Translations under genes and position numbers: made by a program
DNA from: Cryomorphaceae bacterium
GTDB taxonomy: Bacteria; Bacteroidota; Bacteroidia; Flavobacteriales; Flavobacteriaceae
NCBI GenBank assembly: GCA_003331265.1
Contig: QOPV01000010.1
Coordinates: 1-41,510, forward strand
DNA: 41,510 nt
Direction of reading: 5' to 3'
Notes under the pieces: model-generated
The model's database searches: none
What the model was told of the DNA's origin: nothing
Seen by the model: the letters and a program-made list of their open reading frames with translations, nothing else
Part shown: piece after piece, positions 16,445 to 25,256 of the stretch
Layout: every line of letters begins with the position of its first letter
Position numbering within the stretch: the stretch's first letter is position 1

Positions 16445-17230
16445 TTACCTTAAATCTTCCGGAACTATATATATTGGAATAGGATTCATTTTGTGGAGAT
16501 TTTGTTTATTAAATTTATTAAGTATCTCAAAAACCTCTTTTTTTCTACCTTTATAATCTAAAGATGTTTTACCAAAATCTTTTTCTCTCATGGCCCATTC
16601 CAGCTCTTTATAAGTTGCTCCAATTTGGTCTTCATCAGTTCTATCGTCATCCCATAAACCATCGGTAGGTTTAGCTACAATTATATCATCAATTATTTCT
16701 AATTCCTCAGCAATTTTAAAAACTTCTGTTTTGTATAAGTCAGCGATCGGACTTATGTCAACACCACCGTCACCATATTTAGTGTAAAAGCCAATTCCAA
16801 AATCTTCTACCTTATTTCCAGTTCCAACAACTAAGCTAGATTGAATTCCAGCATAATAATATAATGTAGACATTCTTAATCTTGATCTAGAATTTGCTAG
16901 GGATAATAAATTATTGTTACTAGAACTTATTTCAACAGAATCTTTAAAAGAAGAAAAAGTTTTACTTAAATCAATCGATTTAAAAGAAACATTAGGGTAT
17001 TTTTTTTCTAACCACTTTATATGTTTAGTAGCCCTGTTGTGTTCATTTTTGTTCTGTATTATTGGTAAATCTAGACATAGAACGGGTAAACCGGTTTCTG
17101 CACAAAGAGTGGAGGTAACCGCGGAATCAATACCACCAGAAATCCCAACGACAAAACCGTTTGTTTTGGATTTCACTGAATAATTTTTCAACCAATCTGT
17201 TATATTATCAATAATTTTTTTTGTGTTCAT
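16445..17230 (-). CDS. nadE: NH3-dependent NAD synthetase
   Basis: Amidates deamido-NAD to NAD with ammonia and ATP. The 261-residue protein contains the ATP pyrophosphatase P-loop SGGIDSA (residues 31-37), the conserved VVGTGNKVEDFGIGFYTKYGDGG region and ISPIADLYKTEV, with the PTDGLWDDDRTDEDQIG segment. There is no nitrilase (glutaminase) domain, so this is the ammonia-dependent form. The gene runs opposite to dnaG, and their stop codons are adjacent (TAA then TTA). It is divergent from gldB, with 89 bases between the two starts. Confidence 0.95.
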   Translation of the reverse strand: MNTKKIIDNITDWLKNYSVKSKTNGFVVGISGGIDSAVTSTLCAETGLPVLCLDLPIIQNKNEHNRATKHIKWLEKKYPNVSFKSIDLSKTFSSFKDSVEISSSNNNLLSLANSRSRLRMSTLYYYAGIQSSLVVGTGNKVEDFGIGFYTKYGDGGVDISPIADLYKTEVFKIAEELEIIDDIIVAKPTDGLWDDDRTDEDQIGATYKELEWAMREKDFGKTSLDYKGRKKEVFEILNKFNKQNLHKMNPIPIYIVPEDLR

Positions 17231-17319
17231 ATTAATTTTTTTTGAGTAATTGAAATTATTGAGTTAGTTTATATTAAGTTTGATACTAAATCTTTAAGAA
17301 GTGTAAAATTAATGGTTTT

Positions 17320-18261
17320 ATGATTGATTGTAAAATTTCCAGAGCTTTTTTGTATTTATTTTTAGTAATATTTTTTGGTTGTGAATCAAAAGCTATTTCA
17401 GAAGATTTAAATATATATCGTTTTGAAAATGAATTTTATAAATCTAATGAGGAGAATCTTCACTTGTTGATGAAGAAATACCCTTATTTGTTCCCCAATG
17501 AATTCCCAATCGATAGTTGGAAATCATTTTTAAAAGATTCTACTAGGCTTAGTGTTTATAAAGAAAGTAAAAAAGTTTTTAAAGATTTTAGTAATATCTC
17601 TAAAAATATTTTAAAAGTATTTCAGAACTTAGAAATAATCTTTCCAGATTTTACAAGACCTAAAGTGATTACTTTAAACTCTCAATCTGGGTATGAAAAT
17701 CGAATTATATATGCAGATTCCTTATTGTTAGTTTCACTAGACTCTTATCTTGGTTACGATTTTTACCCAGATTTACCTGACTATATTTCTTTAAATATGT
17801 CAAAAGAATATATTGTAAATGATATTTCTGAACAAATAGTTCAAAAATTTATTAAAAAACCAAACGACAGGACACTATTGGGCGAGATGATATATTATGG
17901 AAAAATTTTATATTTTAATAAATATTTAACTCCTTTCAATAATGATTATTTAATTTTTCATTCAAGTGTTAGTAAGATTAAATGGGCTGAAGAAAATGAA
18001 TATAACATATGGGCTTATTTTGTAGAAAACGATCTATTATTTGACACAAGGAACGATTTAAAATCTAGATTTATTTCTTTTGCTCCTTTTTCAAAGTTTA
18101 ACCTAGAAATTGACCAAAAATCTCCAGGTAGTATTGGTAGATGGATAGGATACAAAATTGTAAATTCGTATATGAAATTTAACAACGTGGATATCAATGA
18201 TCTTTTAAATGAAGATTATTATCAGATTTACATAAACTCTAAATATAAACCAAAAAAATAA
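17320..18261 (+). CDS. gldB: Gliding-motility lipoprotein GldB
   Basis: A component needed for gliding and type IX secretion in Flavobacteriia. The N-terminus MIDCKISRAFLYLFLVIFFG ends at Cys21, a lipobox (FFGC), so the protein should be lipid-anchored. The 313-residue body contains the family-like blocks PYLFPNEFPIDSW, ADSLLLVSLDSYLG, YPDLPDYIS and the C-terminal PGSIGRWIGYKIVNSYM. The assignment is supported by gldC directly after it (the stop overlaps the gldC start as TAATG) and by nadE next door, a familiar flavobacterial arrangement. Confidence 0.92.
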   Translation: MIDCKISRAFLYLFLVIFFGCESKAISEDLNIYRFENEFYKSNEENLHLLMKKYPYLFPNEFPIDSWKSFLKDSTRLSVYKESKKVFKDFSNISKNILKVFQNLEIIFPDFTRPKVITLNSQSGYENRIIYADSLLLVSLDSYLGYDFYPDLPDYISLNMSKEYIVNDISEQIVQKFIKKPNDRTLLGEMIYYGKILYFNKYLTPFNNDYLIFHSSVSKIKWAEENEYNIWAYFVENDLLFDTRNDLKSRFISFAPFSKFNLEIDQKSPGSIGRWIGYKIVNSYMKFNNVDINDLLNEDYYQIYINSKYKPKK

Positions 18262-18596
18262 TGAAAAAGACTCGTATATCATTTGATGTGGAATTAGATG
18301 AAAACAAGGTTCCAGAGAAGATTACTTGGTCAGCACCAGACGGAGGAGTCTCGAATGAGAAATCTAAAGCTGTATTTTTATCTGTTTGGGATGACAATAA
18401 ACAAGAAACTTTAAAAATTGATTTATGGACAAAAGATATGCCCTTAGATCAAATGAATGTTTTTTTTCATCAAACTTTAGTTAGTATGAGTGAGACATTT
18501 TTTAAATCAACCCAAAATGAAAAAATGACAGATGCTTTTAAACAGTTTTGTGAATATTTTGCTGAAAATTTAAAGTTACAATCACCCCCTAATTAA
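18261..18596 (+). CDS. gldC: Gliding-motility protein GldC
   Basis: A small soluble protein (111 residues, no signal peptide) associated with GldB in gliding. Conserved-looking parts are the start MKKTRISFDVELDENKVPEKITWSA (only the first residues need be read) and KAVFLSVWDDNKQETLKIDLWTKDMP. The helical tail around TDAFKQFCEYFAENLKL is also typical. It begins on the gldB stop. Its stop overlaps that of the convergent engB in a TTAA palindrome at 18593-18596. Confidence 0.92.
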   Translation: MKKTRISFDVELDENKVPEKITWSAPDGGVSNEKSKAVFLSVWDDNKQETLKIDLWTKDMPLDQMNVFFHQTLVSMSETFFKSTQNEKMTDAFKQFCEYFAENLKLQSPPN

Positions 18597-19180
18597 ATTT
18601 CAGATAAAATTAAATTAGAAATTTCATTTCTTCCTTTCTTAGTTTTGGATGAACTAACAACAAATTCTGGGTATATTTTTAACTTTTGAAAAACTTCATT
18701 AATATATTTTGAAGCATTTTCATTCTTTTGATTTAATTTCAATTTATCTTCTTTCGTAAAAATAATTTTAAACCTTATGTTATTGTTACTTAACCAGTTC
18801 ATAAATTCGATATCAATTAGTTGGGGTTTGAGTCTAATGTCTATCAATACAAAAGTTAAAGAAATATTAACTCTTTGGGTAAAATAATCAATTATAATAT
18901 TTTCGATTTTCTTTTTTTCTTTTTTTGAAATTTTAGCATAACCATATCCGGGAAGATCTACTAAAAACCAGTTTTTATTTATTAAAAAATGATTAATAAG
19001 TAAGGTTTTACCAGGATTACCTGAAATTTTAGCAAGTTTTTTGTTTTGAGTCAGCATATTAATTAATGACGACTTTCCGACATTAGACCTACCTATAAAA
19101 GCAAACTCAGGAATATCATTTTTTGGACATTCAATAGATTTTGAACTACTTTTAATAAAATCACTAGACTTTATTATCAT
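18593..19180 (-). CDS. engB: Ribosome-biogenesis GTP-binding protein EngB/YsxC
   Basis: A small TrmE-Era-type GTPase involved in 50S subunit assembly. The 195 residues show G1 GRSNVGKSS (30-38), G3 in DLPGYGYAKIS, G4 in FTKEDKL and a G5-like VSSSKTKKG. The full length is normal. It is separated by 2 bases from the alpha/beta hydrolase gene upstream, so the two form a minus-strand operon read from the promoter near 19977. Confidence 0.95.
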   Translation of the reverse strand: MIIKSSDFIKSSSKSIECPKNDIPEFAFIGRSNVGKSSLINMLTQNKKLAKISGNPGKTLLINHFLINKNWFLVDLPGYGYAKISKKEKKKIENIIIDYFTQRVNISLTFVLIDIRLKPQLIDIEFMNWLSNNNIRFKIIFTKEDKLKLNQKNENASKYINEVFQKLKIYPEFVVSSSKTKKGRNEISNLILSEI

Positions 19181-19182
19181 GG

Positions 19183-19950
19183 CTAGAATTTTTTTTCAGC
19201 AAACCATTTTTTTATGATACTATTGAACTTATCGGGATGTTCCATCATAGGAGCATGCCCACATTGTTTTATCCAAAAGAGTTTTGAATCGGGCAGTAAA
19301 TTATTAAATTCTTCTGCTACTTCAGGCGGGGTAACTTTATCATTTTCTCCCCATATCAGAGCAGTTGGTATTTTAATTTTAGGAAGGTCTTTTGCCATAT
19401 TATGTCTAATTGCACTTTTTGCCATAGCTAAAATTCTAATCACTTTATTTCTGTCGTTTACGGACTCAAACACTTCGTCAACAACTTCTTTAGTTGCGAT
19501 TTTGGGTGAGTAGAAAACATTTTCAGTTTTCTTTTTAATAAAGTCATAATCTCCTCTTTTAGGATAGGTGTCCCCCATTGCGTTTTCATACAATCCAGAG
19601 CTGCCAGTAAGTACTAGGGCTTTAGTAAACTCAGGAAAAAGTTTGGCGTGTAGAAGTCCTACATGTCCTCCTAAAGAATTCCCAACTAAAATAACTTTAT
19701 CTAGTTCTAAAAACTTTATAAAATTATTAATGAATTTTGAAAAATATTTGACATTAGTATTGAGAAGAGAGGCAGTGTATATTGGTAATTCTGGCATAAA
19801 AAGTTGATATCCCAATTTTGGAAAATGAGAAATAAATCCTTCAAAATTACCTAAACCACCCATTAAACCATGAAGTATTACTATAGGCTTACCTTTTCCG
19901 CTAGTCAAGTATTTGAACCCTCCTTTTTCAATACGTTTCTTTTTAATCAT
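19183..19950 (-). CDS. Alpha/beta-fold hydrolase
   Basis: The 255-residue protein has an oxyanion-type HGLMGG (27-32) and a nucleophile elbow GNSLGG with Ser92. The acid is in WGENDKVTP (near residue 204) and the histidine in CGHAPMMEHP (near 231), a complete Ser-Asp-His triad. No signal peptide is present, so it should be cytoplasmic. The family covers esterases, lipases and C-C hydrolases; the substrate cannot be named. Its conserved place between engB and mraZ in Flavobacteriia suggests a housekeeping task. Confidence 0.85.
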   Translation of the reverse strand: MIKKKRIEKGGFKYLTSGKGKPIVILHGLMGGLGNFEGFISHFPKLGYQLFMPELPIYTASLLNTNVKYFSKFINNFIKFLELDKVILVGNSLGGHVGLLHAKLFPEFTKALVLTGSSGLYENAMGDTYPKRGDYDFIKKKTENVFYSPKIATKEVVDEVFESVNDRNKVIRILAMAKSAIRHNMAKDLPKIKIPTALIWGENDKVTPPEVAEEFNNLLPDSKLFWIKQCGHAPMMEHPDKFNSIIKKWFAEKKF

Positions 19951-19969
19951 AAAAAAATATACTTAGCAG

Positions 19970-19977
19970 CAAATATA
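19970..19977 (-). promoter_or_regulatory. -7 element of the hydrolase-engB promoter
   Basis: On the minus strand the sequence is TATATTTG, a perfect TAnnTTTG, with its last base 19 bases upstream of the ATG at 19950. No TTTG is found at the usual distance upstream, so only the -7 element is called. Confidence 0.5.
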
Positions 19978-20098
19978 GCTAATTAGGATTTATAATTTTT
20001 AAATCGCTTTCAAGCTTTTTAAACTTATAATTTACAATTAAATATGTGATAATCAATTATTTACGTTTAATGAATGTTGAGACAATTTTTTTATTAAC

Positions 20099-20128
20099 AA
20101 AGTGGTAAAAAGTGGTAAAAAGTGGTAA
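20099..20128 (+). promoter_or_regulatory. Putative MraZ operator: three 10-bp direct repeats
   Basis: AAAGTGGTAA occurs three times in perfect tandem, once per helical turn, 39 bases before the mraZ ATG and just upstream of the -7 element. Mycoplasma MraZ is reported to bind AAAGTG[T/G]N3 direct repeats, and E. coli MraZ binds TGGG boxes at about 10-bp spacing; these repeats fit the first exactly. They occupy the place of a -33 element, consistent with repression of the dcw operon by its own first product. Confidence 0.8.
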
Positions 20129-20136
20129 AATTTCAA

Positions 20137-20144
20137 TATATTTG
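20137..20144 (+). promoter_or_regulatory. -7 element of the dcw-cluster promoter
   Basis: TATATTTG is a perfect TAnnTTTG 22 bases before the mraZ start codon. No TTTG lies 19-21 bases upstream; the operator repeats occupy that position. Confidence 0.6.
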
Positions 20145-20166
20145 AGTTTATTCATAAAAATTACAG

Positions 20167-20631
20167 ATGATTAATTTAATTGGAACTTATGAGTGTAAGG
20201 CAGATGTTAAAGGTCGTCTTATGTTACCTGTAACTTTAAAGAGGCAATTAGGTGATCAAATTAACGAAAGTTTTATTCTTAAAAGATCGGTATTTCAGCC
20301 ATGTTTAGAACTACACCCATATGGAGAATGGAAGTTAACAATGGACAAGGTTAATAAGCTTAATAGGTTTTTAAAAAAAAATAATGATTTTATTAGAATG
20401 TATACTGCTGGGGTTAGGCTTGTTGATTTGGACAGCAGTGGTAGAATTCTAATTCCTAAGGATCTATTAAAATCACATTTTTCAAAAAACAATGTTGTTT
20501 TAACTTCCGCAATAAATATGATTGAAATCTGGGACAAAGAGTCTTACGAAAAAGTTATAAATAGTTCAGATATAGATTTTGCCGATTTATCTGAACAAGT
20601 AATGGGAAATCAAGAAAACAATGTATCATAA
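20167..20631 (+). CDS. mraZ: Transcriptional regulator MraZ
   Basis: An AbrB-like double-domain DNA-binding protein and the first gene of the dcw cluster. The 154 residues contain two related halves. Each has the D-x-K/S-G-R signature: first DVKGRLMLPVTLKRQL, second DSSGRILIPKDLLKSH. This matches MraZ. The protein usually represses its own operon, and three matching direct repeats stand just upstream. It overlaps rsmH by 11 bases. Confidence 0.96.
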   Translation: MINLIGTYECKADVKGRLMLPVTLKRQLGDQINESFILKRSVFQPCLELHPYGEWKLTMDKVNKLNRFLKKNNDFIRMYTAGVRLVDLDSSGRILIPKDLLKSHFSKNNVVLTSAINMIEIWDKESYEKVINSSDIDFADLSEQVMGNQENNVS

Positions 20632-21514
20632 ACCTGTAATGCTTAATGAAACTATTGATTGTTTAGAGATTAAGAAAGATGGAGTTTATGTGGATTTAAC
20701 ATATGGGGGGGGCGGGCATTCAAAAGCTATCTTAAATGATTTAAGTCATAAAGGAAAGTTATTAGCTTTTGATCATGATGAAGATGCAATAGAAAATAAA
20801 ATATCTGACAATAGACTTCTGGTAATTAACCAAAATTTCAAGTTTTTAAAACAAAACTTAAATTATCATGGATATACTATGGTCGATGGTGTACTTGCAG
20901 ACCTTGGAGTTTCATCTTATCAATTTGACAAACCTGAAAGGGGTTTTTCTATTAGACATGAATCTAAGTTAGATATGAGAATGAATAAGAACGGAGAGTT
21001 GAGTGCATCGGAAATATTAAATAACTATTCTGAAGTCGAATTATCAAATATTTTTCACGAATATTCTGATTTAAGAAATTCAAAATCAATTGCAAAACTA
21101 ATTGTTCAAAAAAGAAATGAAAATAAGATACTTTACACAGAACAATTTAATAAAATCCTAAGTCCATTTCTATCAAAAGGGTATGAAAATAAAACTTTAG
21201 CTAAAGTATATCAAGCACTAAGAATTGAAGTCAATGACGAAATTGAAGCCTTAAAACAGTTATTAGTTCAATTGCCAGATGTTTTAAAAAAGGGAGGAAA
21301 AATAGTGATAATAACCTACCATTCGGTTGAAGATAGAATTGTAAAAAGATTTATTCAAAACGGTTGTTTTGAGACTGAACCAATAAAAGATGATTTTGGC
21401 AAATATAATTTGCCATTTAAAAAGTCTTTTAAGTTCAAATCACCAAGTTTAAAAGAGATAAAAAAAAACAGCAGATCAAGAAGTGCAAAGTTAAGATCAG
21501 CTGAAAAATTATGA
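20621..21514 (+). CDS. rsmH: 16S rRNA (cytosine-1402-N4)-methyltransferase
   Basis: Methylates N4 of C1402 in 16S rRNA with SAM. The 297-residue protein begins MYHKPVMLNETIDCL and has the SAM-binding block VDLTYGGGGHSKAIL, then LADLGVSSYQFDKPERGFS. It also has QALRIEVNDEIEALKQLL and the C-terminal VITYHSVEDRIVKRF and RSRSAKLRSAEKL. Length is normal. It starts within mraZ and overlaps ftsL by 4 bases (ATGA). Confidence 0.97.
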   Translation: MYHKPVMLNETIDCLEIKKDGVYVDLTYGGGGHSKAILNDLSHKGKLLAFDHDEDAIENKISDNRLLVINQNFKFLKQNLNYHGYTMVDGVLADLGVSSYQFDKPERGFSIRHESKLDMRMNKNGELSASEILNNYSEVELSNIFHEYSDLRNSKSIAKLIVQKRNENKILYTEQFNKILSPFLSKGYENKTLAKVYQALRIEVNDEIEALKQLLVQLPDVLKKGGKIVIITYHSVEDRIVKRFIQNGCFETEPIKDDFGKYNLPFKKSFKFKSPSLKEIKKNSRSRSAKLRSAEKL

Positions 21515-21816
21515 GTAAAATAAATAAAATAATTCTTGGAAATTTTTTAATTGAAGAAGGTTCTTTTAAAAACTGGAAATTTATAATATTCTTATTCATA
21601 ATGGCAGTTATAATGATCTTTTCTTCACATTCAATAGATAATAAAATTATATCAATCGCTGATTTAAAATATGAAATTTCTGTTTTAGAGAGTGAATTTT
21701 TAGATAACAGAAAAAGAGTTATGAATCTAAAAATGGAATCAAATGTCAGATCATTTATGAAAGAAAGAAAAATAAAGAGTTCGATTAATCCCCCAAAAAA
21801 AATAATTATAAATTAA
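21511..21816 (+). CDS. ftsL: FtsL-like cell-division membrane protein
   Basis: A 101-residue bitopic protein with a short cytoplasmic N-terminus, one transmembrane helix (about residues 24-41, KFIIFLFIMAVIMIFSS) and a periplasmic heptad-like segment (LKYEISVLESEFLDNRKRVMN) suited to a coiled coil. Sequence similarity within FtsL is always weak. The call rests on size, topology and position between rsmH and ftsI, where it overlaps both genes (ATGA and a one-base TAATG overlap). Confidence 0.85.
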   Translation: MSKINKIILGNFLIEEGSFKNWKFIIFLFIMAVIMIFSSHSIDNKIISIADLKYEISVLESEFLDNRKRVMNLKMESNVRSFMKERKIKSSINPPKKIIIN

Positions 21817-23795
21817 TGCTAACAAACCAAAAACAATTTTTATACAGACTATATTTTGTTGCTAGTATTCTGGTTGTCTTAGGTTTTGGTATTGGTTATA
21901 AAATTTTCCAGATTCAATTTATCGAAGGAGAAAGATTTAGAAACTTAGCTAAGGAAAAAACAATTCAAAATTTAATTATTACCCCTAAAAGAGGAAATAT
22001 TTATTCTGATGATGGAAGTTTGTTAGCTTCTTCATCCACAAATTATGATATATATTTTGATGCAGTAACTGTATCTAATAAAAATTTTGATCTTTTTATT
22101 AATCCTCTTTCTAATTCGTTATCTAAAAAATTTAACAAACCACCAGCTTTTTTTAAAAACTCTTTAGTTAATGCAAAAAAAACAAATAAGAGGTATCATT
22201 TAATAGCTAGAAATGTTTCAATAAACCTTTTAAATGATATTAAGAAAATGCCTTTGTTTAAAATGGGCGGAGTGAGAGGGGGGTTGATAATTGAACAAAA
22301 AATTTTTAGAGAATATCCTTTGGGTAAAATAGCAGAAAGAACAATTGGTTATGAAAGAAAAAATAATGACAAGTATGTTGGGGTTGGATTAGAACATGCA
22401 TTTGGAGAAATATTAAGAGGAAAAGAGGGGTCTCAATTGATGCAAAAGATATCAAATGGTAAATGGAAACCTATTGAGAGTTTAGGCGAAATAGAACCCA
22501 AAGCAGGTCTTGATATTGTAAGTACAATAAATGTTGGTTTTCAAGATATTGCTCATCATTCACTTTTATCTCAACTAGAAAACTTCGAAGCAGATCATGG
22601 CTCTGTTGTAATTATGGAAACTAATACTGGAGCTATTAAAGCTATTTCAAATTTAGGCAGAACCTCAGAAGGTAAATATTATGAAAAATTAAATTATGCA
22701 GTTGGGGAATCTCATGAACCAGGATCAACTTTTAAATTAATGGCAATGATAGCTGCTCTTGAAGACAAGATAATAGATTCTTCAACTATAATTGACACCA
22801 AAGACGGAATACTATCATTTTACGGAAATAAAGTTAGAGATTCTAAAAAAGGTGGGTATGGTAAAATAACAGTAAATGATGTGTTTAAGTTTTCATCTAA
22901 TACAGGAATTGTAGATATAATAACTAAAGGTTACGCAGAAAATCCTAAAAAATTTTCAGATAGATTGTATAATATGGGTTTAAATTCTATTCTTGATTTA
23001 TCTATAAAGGGAGAGGGTGAACCTAAAATTCCTCATCCAAAAGATAAAAACTGGAATGGGCTTTCATTACCATGGATGGCATATGGATATGGTGTTTCTC
23101 TCACCCCTCTTCAAATATTATCATTTTATAATGCTGTTGCGAATGACGGGGAATTATTAAAGCCTGTATTTATAAATAGGTTAAGTTCAGATTTTAAATC
23201 AAATAATATTTTTAAGAAAACTGTATTAAACCCTTCTATATGTTCTAAAGAAACTTTAAAAAAAGTAAAATTGATGATGGAAAGTGTTGTAAATGAAGAA
23301 GGGGGAACTGCTCATAACATAAAATCTGATGAAGTTAAAATTGCTGGAAAAACTGGCACTTGTCAGGTAGATTATAATACAGAAAATGTACAATATATTT
23401 CTACTTTCGTTGGTTACTTTCCTGCCGATAAGCCAAAGTATTCATGTATAGTTGTTATTCACAAACCTAATAAAAACAAAGGATATTATGGTTCAACAGT
23501 AGCAGCACCAGTGTTTAAAAAAATAGCAGAAAAACTACATTCTATAACTCCTCAAATTAAATCTGAATTTACTTGGGAGGAGATTAATCAAAATAAATTA
23601 GACAACAGTCAGTCTAAAATAGAGATTAAAAATGGAGAACTTGAAAATATAAAAGGAAAAAACTTTAATGAGGTTTTGCCTTTTTTAGAAAATCTAGGAT
23701 TTAATGTGGAACACCAAGGTAACGGATTGATTATTAAAAAGTATAACATTATTAAAAATTCAAATTATAAAAAAATCATTTTAGAATTGTCATGA
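21816..23795 (+). CDS. ftsI: Peptidoglycan D,D-transpeptidase FtsI (PBP3) with C-terminal PASTA domain
   Basis: The division-specific class B penicillin-binding protein that cross-links septal peptidoglycan. It has an N-terminal membrane anchor (about residues 12-32) and a dimerisation domain starting at RGNIYSDDGSLLASS. The transpeptidase domain carries all three motifs: STFK (active Ser near 302), SSN (near 359) and KTGT (near 511). A single PASTA-like domain (about 605-655, IKGKNFNEVLPFLENLGFNV) closes the 659 residues. It overlaps both ftsL and murE. Confidence 0.96.
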   Translation: MLTNQKQFLYRLYFVASILVVLGFGIGYKIFQIQFIEGERFRNLAKEKTIQNLIITPKRGNIYSDDGSLLASSSTNYDIYFDAVTVSNKNFDLFINPLSNSLSKKFNKPPAFFKNSLVNAKKTNKRYHLIARNVSINLLNDIKKMPLFKMGGVRGGLIIEQKIFREYPLGKIAERTIGYERKNNDKYVGVGLEHAFGEILRGKEGSQLMQKISNGKWKPIESLGEIEPKAGLDIVSTINVGFQDIAHHSLLSQLENFEADHGSVVIMETNTGAIKAISNLGRTSEGKYYEKLNYAVGESHEPGSTFKLMAMIAALEDKIIDSSTIIDTKDGILSFYGNKVRDSKKGGYGKITVNDVFKFSSNTGIVDIITKGYAENPKKFSDRLYNMGLNSILDLSIKGEGEPKIPHPKDKNWNGLSLPWMAYGYGVSLTPLQILSFYNAVANDGELLKPVFINRLSSDFKSNNIFKKTVLNPSICSKETLKKVKLMMESVVNEEGGTAHNIKSDEVKIAGKTGTCQVDYNTENVQYISTFVGYFPADKPKYSCIVVIHKPNKNKGYYGSTVAAPVFKKIAEKLHSITPQIKSEFTWEEINQNKLDNSQSKIEIKNGELENIKGKNFNEVLPFLENLGFNVEHQGNGLIIKKYNIIKNSNYKKIILELS

Positions 23796-25255
23796 AAATT
23801 TTAAGAGACATACTATATAAAGTGAATATTGATTCTGTGATAGGATCAACAGAAATAAGTATTAATAAAATAGAATTCAATTCTTTAAAAATAGATAATA
23901 ATGATTTGTTTGTTGCAATTTCTGGAAATCAAATAAATGGCCATCAATTTATTTCACAAGTAATTGAAAAAGGAGCTAAAGTTATTTTATGCGAATTATT
24001 ACCTAAAGAAATAGTAAAACATGTAACATACATAAAAGTTAAAGATGTTAGAGAATCATTGTCTTTAATATGTAATAATTTTTATGATAATCCGTCAAAA
24101 AAATTAAAACTTATCGGAATAACAGGAACTAATGGTAAAACTACTACTGCAAATTTAATGTTTCAGTTATTTAGAATGTTTAATTATAAAGTTGGTTTAA
24201 TTTCAACCAATAAAATTAAAATTGGGGACAAAAAAATCGAATCAAATTTAACAACACCTGATCCAATAACTCTTAATAAGGTTTTAAAACAAATGGTAGA
24301 ATCTAAAATTCAATTTTGTTTTATGGAGGTTTCATCACATTCAATTCAGCAAAAAAGAATTTCTGGATTAAATTTTAATGCGGGAGTTTTTACTAATCTT
24401 TCTCATGACCATTTAGATTATCACAAAACATTTAGTGAATATAGAGATGTTAAAAAGATGTTTTTTGATTCTTTAAATAACAATGCATTTGCTATTGTAA
24501 ACATAGATGATAAGAATGGTAATTACATGACTCAAAACTCTTGCGCAAAAATTTATAAATATGCTTTAAAATCTAGAGCAGATTTTTCCCTCAAAATTTT
24601 TGAAAAAGACTTTAATGGAATGAAGATGTTAATAAATGGATCGGAAATTTGGACAAAATTAATAGGAGAATTTAATGCCTATAATATTTTGGCAACGTAT
24701 AGCTTAGCCAAATGCTTTGAGTTAGACGAGGAAAAGATATTAAATAAAATTAGTGCATTAAATACAGTTGATGGCAGATTTGATAAAATTATAAGTAGAA
24801 GTATAAATAAAATTGGAATTGTAGATTATGCACATAGTCCAGACTCAGTTCAAAAAATATTGGAAACATTAATTGAATTAAAATCAAATGATGAATCTCT
24901 AATAACAGTGATTGGTTGTGGTGGAGACAGAGATAAAGATAAAAGACCTATAATGGGGAAAATTGCAGCTTCATTAAGCGATAAAGTTATTTTTACATCA
25001 GATAATCCAAGGTTTGAAGATCCAAAATTAATTCTTGATCAAATACAATCTGGTGTTGATAAAAAAGATCTTCACAAGGTTTCTAATATTATAGATAGAA
25101 AAAAAGCTATAAAGTATGCTTGTGAAATAAACTATGGAAATGATGTCATATTAGTTGCAGGAAAAGGTCATGAAAAATTTCAGATACTGGGAGATGTTAA
25201 AACAGAATTTGATGACAAGAAAATACTTCAAGAATTTTTAAAAAAACAGAAATGA
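23792..25255 (+). CDS. murE: UDP-N-acetylmuramoyl-tripeptide synthetase, meso-diaminopimelate type
   Basis: Adds the third residue to UDP-MurNAc-L-Ala-D-Glu. The 487 residues contain the Mur-ligase ATP site [11 protein letters not shown] (near residue 110), [22 protein letters not shown] and VDYAHSPDS. The specificity motif DNPR (near residue 404, in [11 protein letters not shown]) marks meso-diaminopimelate as substrate rather than lysine. It overlaps ftsI by 4 bases and mraY follows after 1 base. Confidence 0.96.
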   Translation: MKILRDILYKVNIDSVIGSTEISINKIEFNSLKIDNNDLFVAISGNQINGHQFISQVIEKGAKVILCELLPKEIVKHVTYIKVKDVRESLSLICNNFYDNPSKKLKLIGITGTNGKTTTANLMFQLFRMFNYKVGLISTNKIKIGDKKIESNLTTPDPITLNKVLKQMVESKIQFCFMEVSSHSIQQKRISGLNFNAGVFTNLSHDHLDYHKTFSEYRDVKKMFFDSLNNNAFAIVNIDDKNGNYMTQNSCAKIYKYALKSRADFSLKIFEKDFNGMKMLINGSEIWTKLIGEFNAYNILATYSLAKCFELDEEKILNKISALNTVDGRFDKIISRSINKIGIVDYAHSPDSVQKILETLIELKSNDESLITVIGCGGDRDKDKRPIMGKIAASLSDKVIFTSDNPRFEDPKLILDQIQSGVDKKDLHKVSNIIDRKKAIKYACEINYGNDVILVAGKGHEKFQILGDVKTEFDDKKILQEFLKKQK

Positions 25256-25256
25256 T

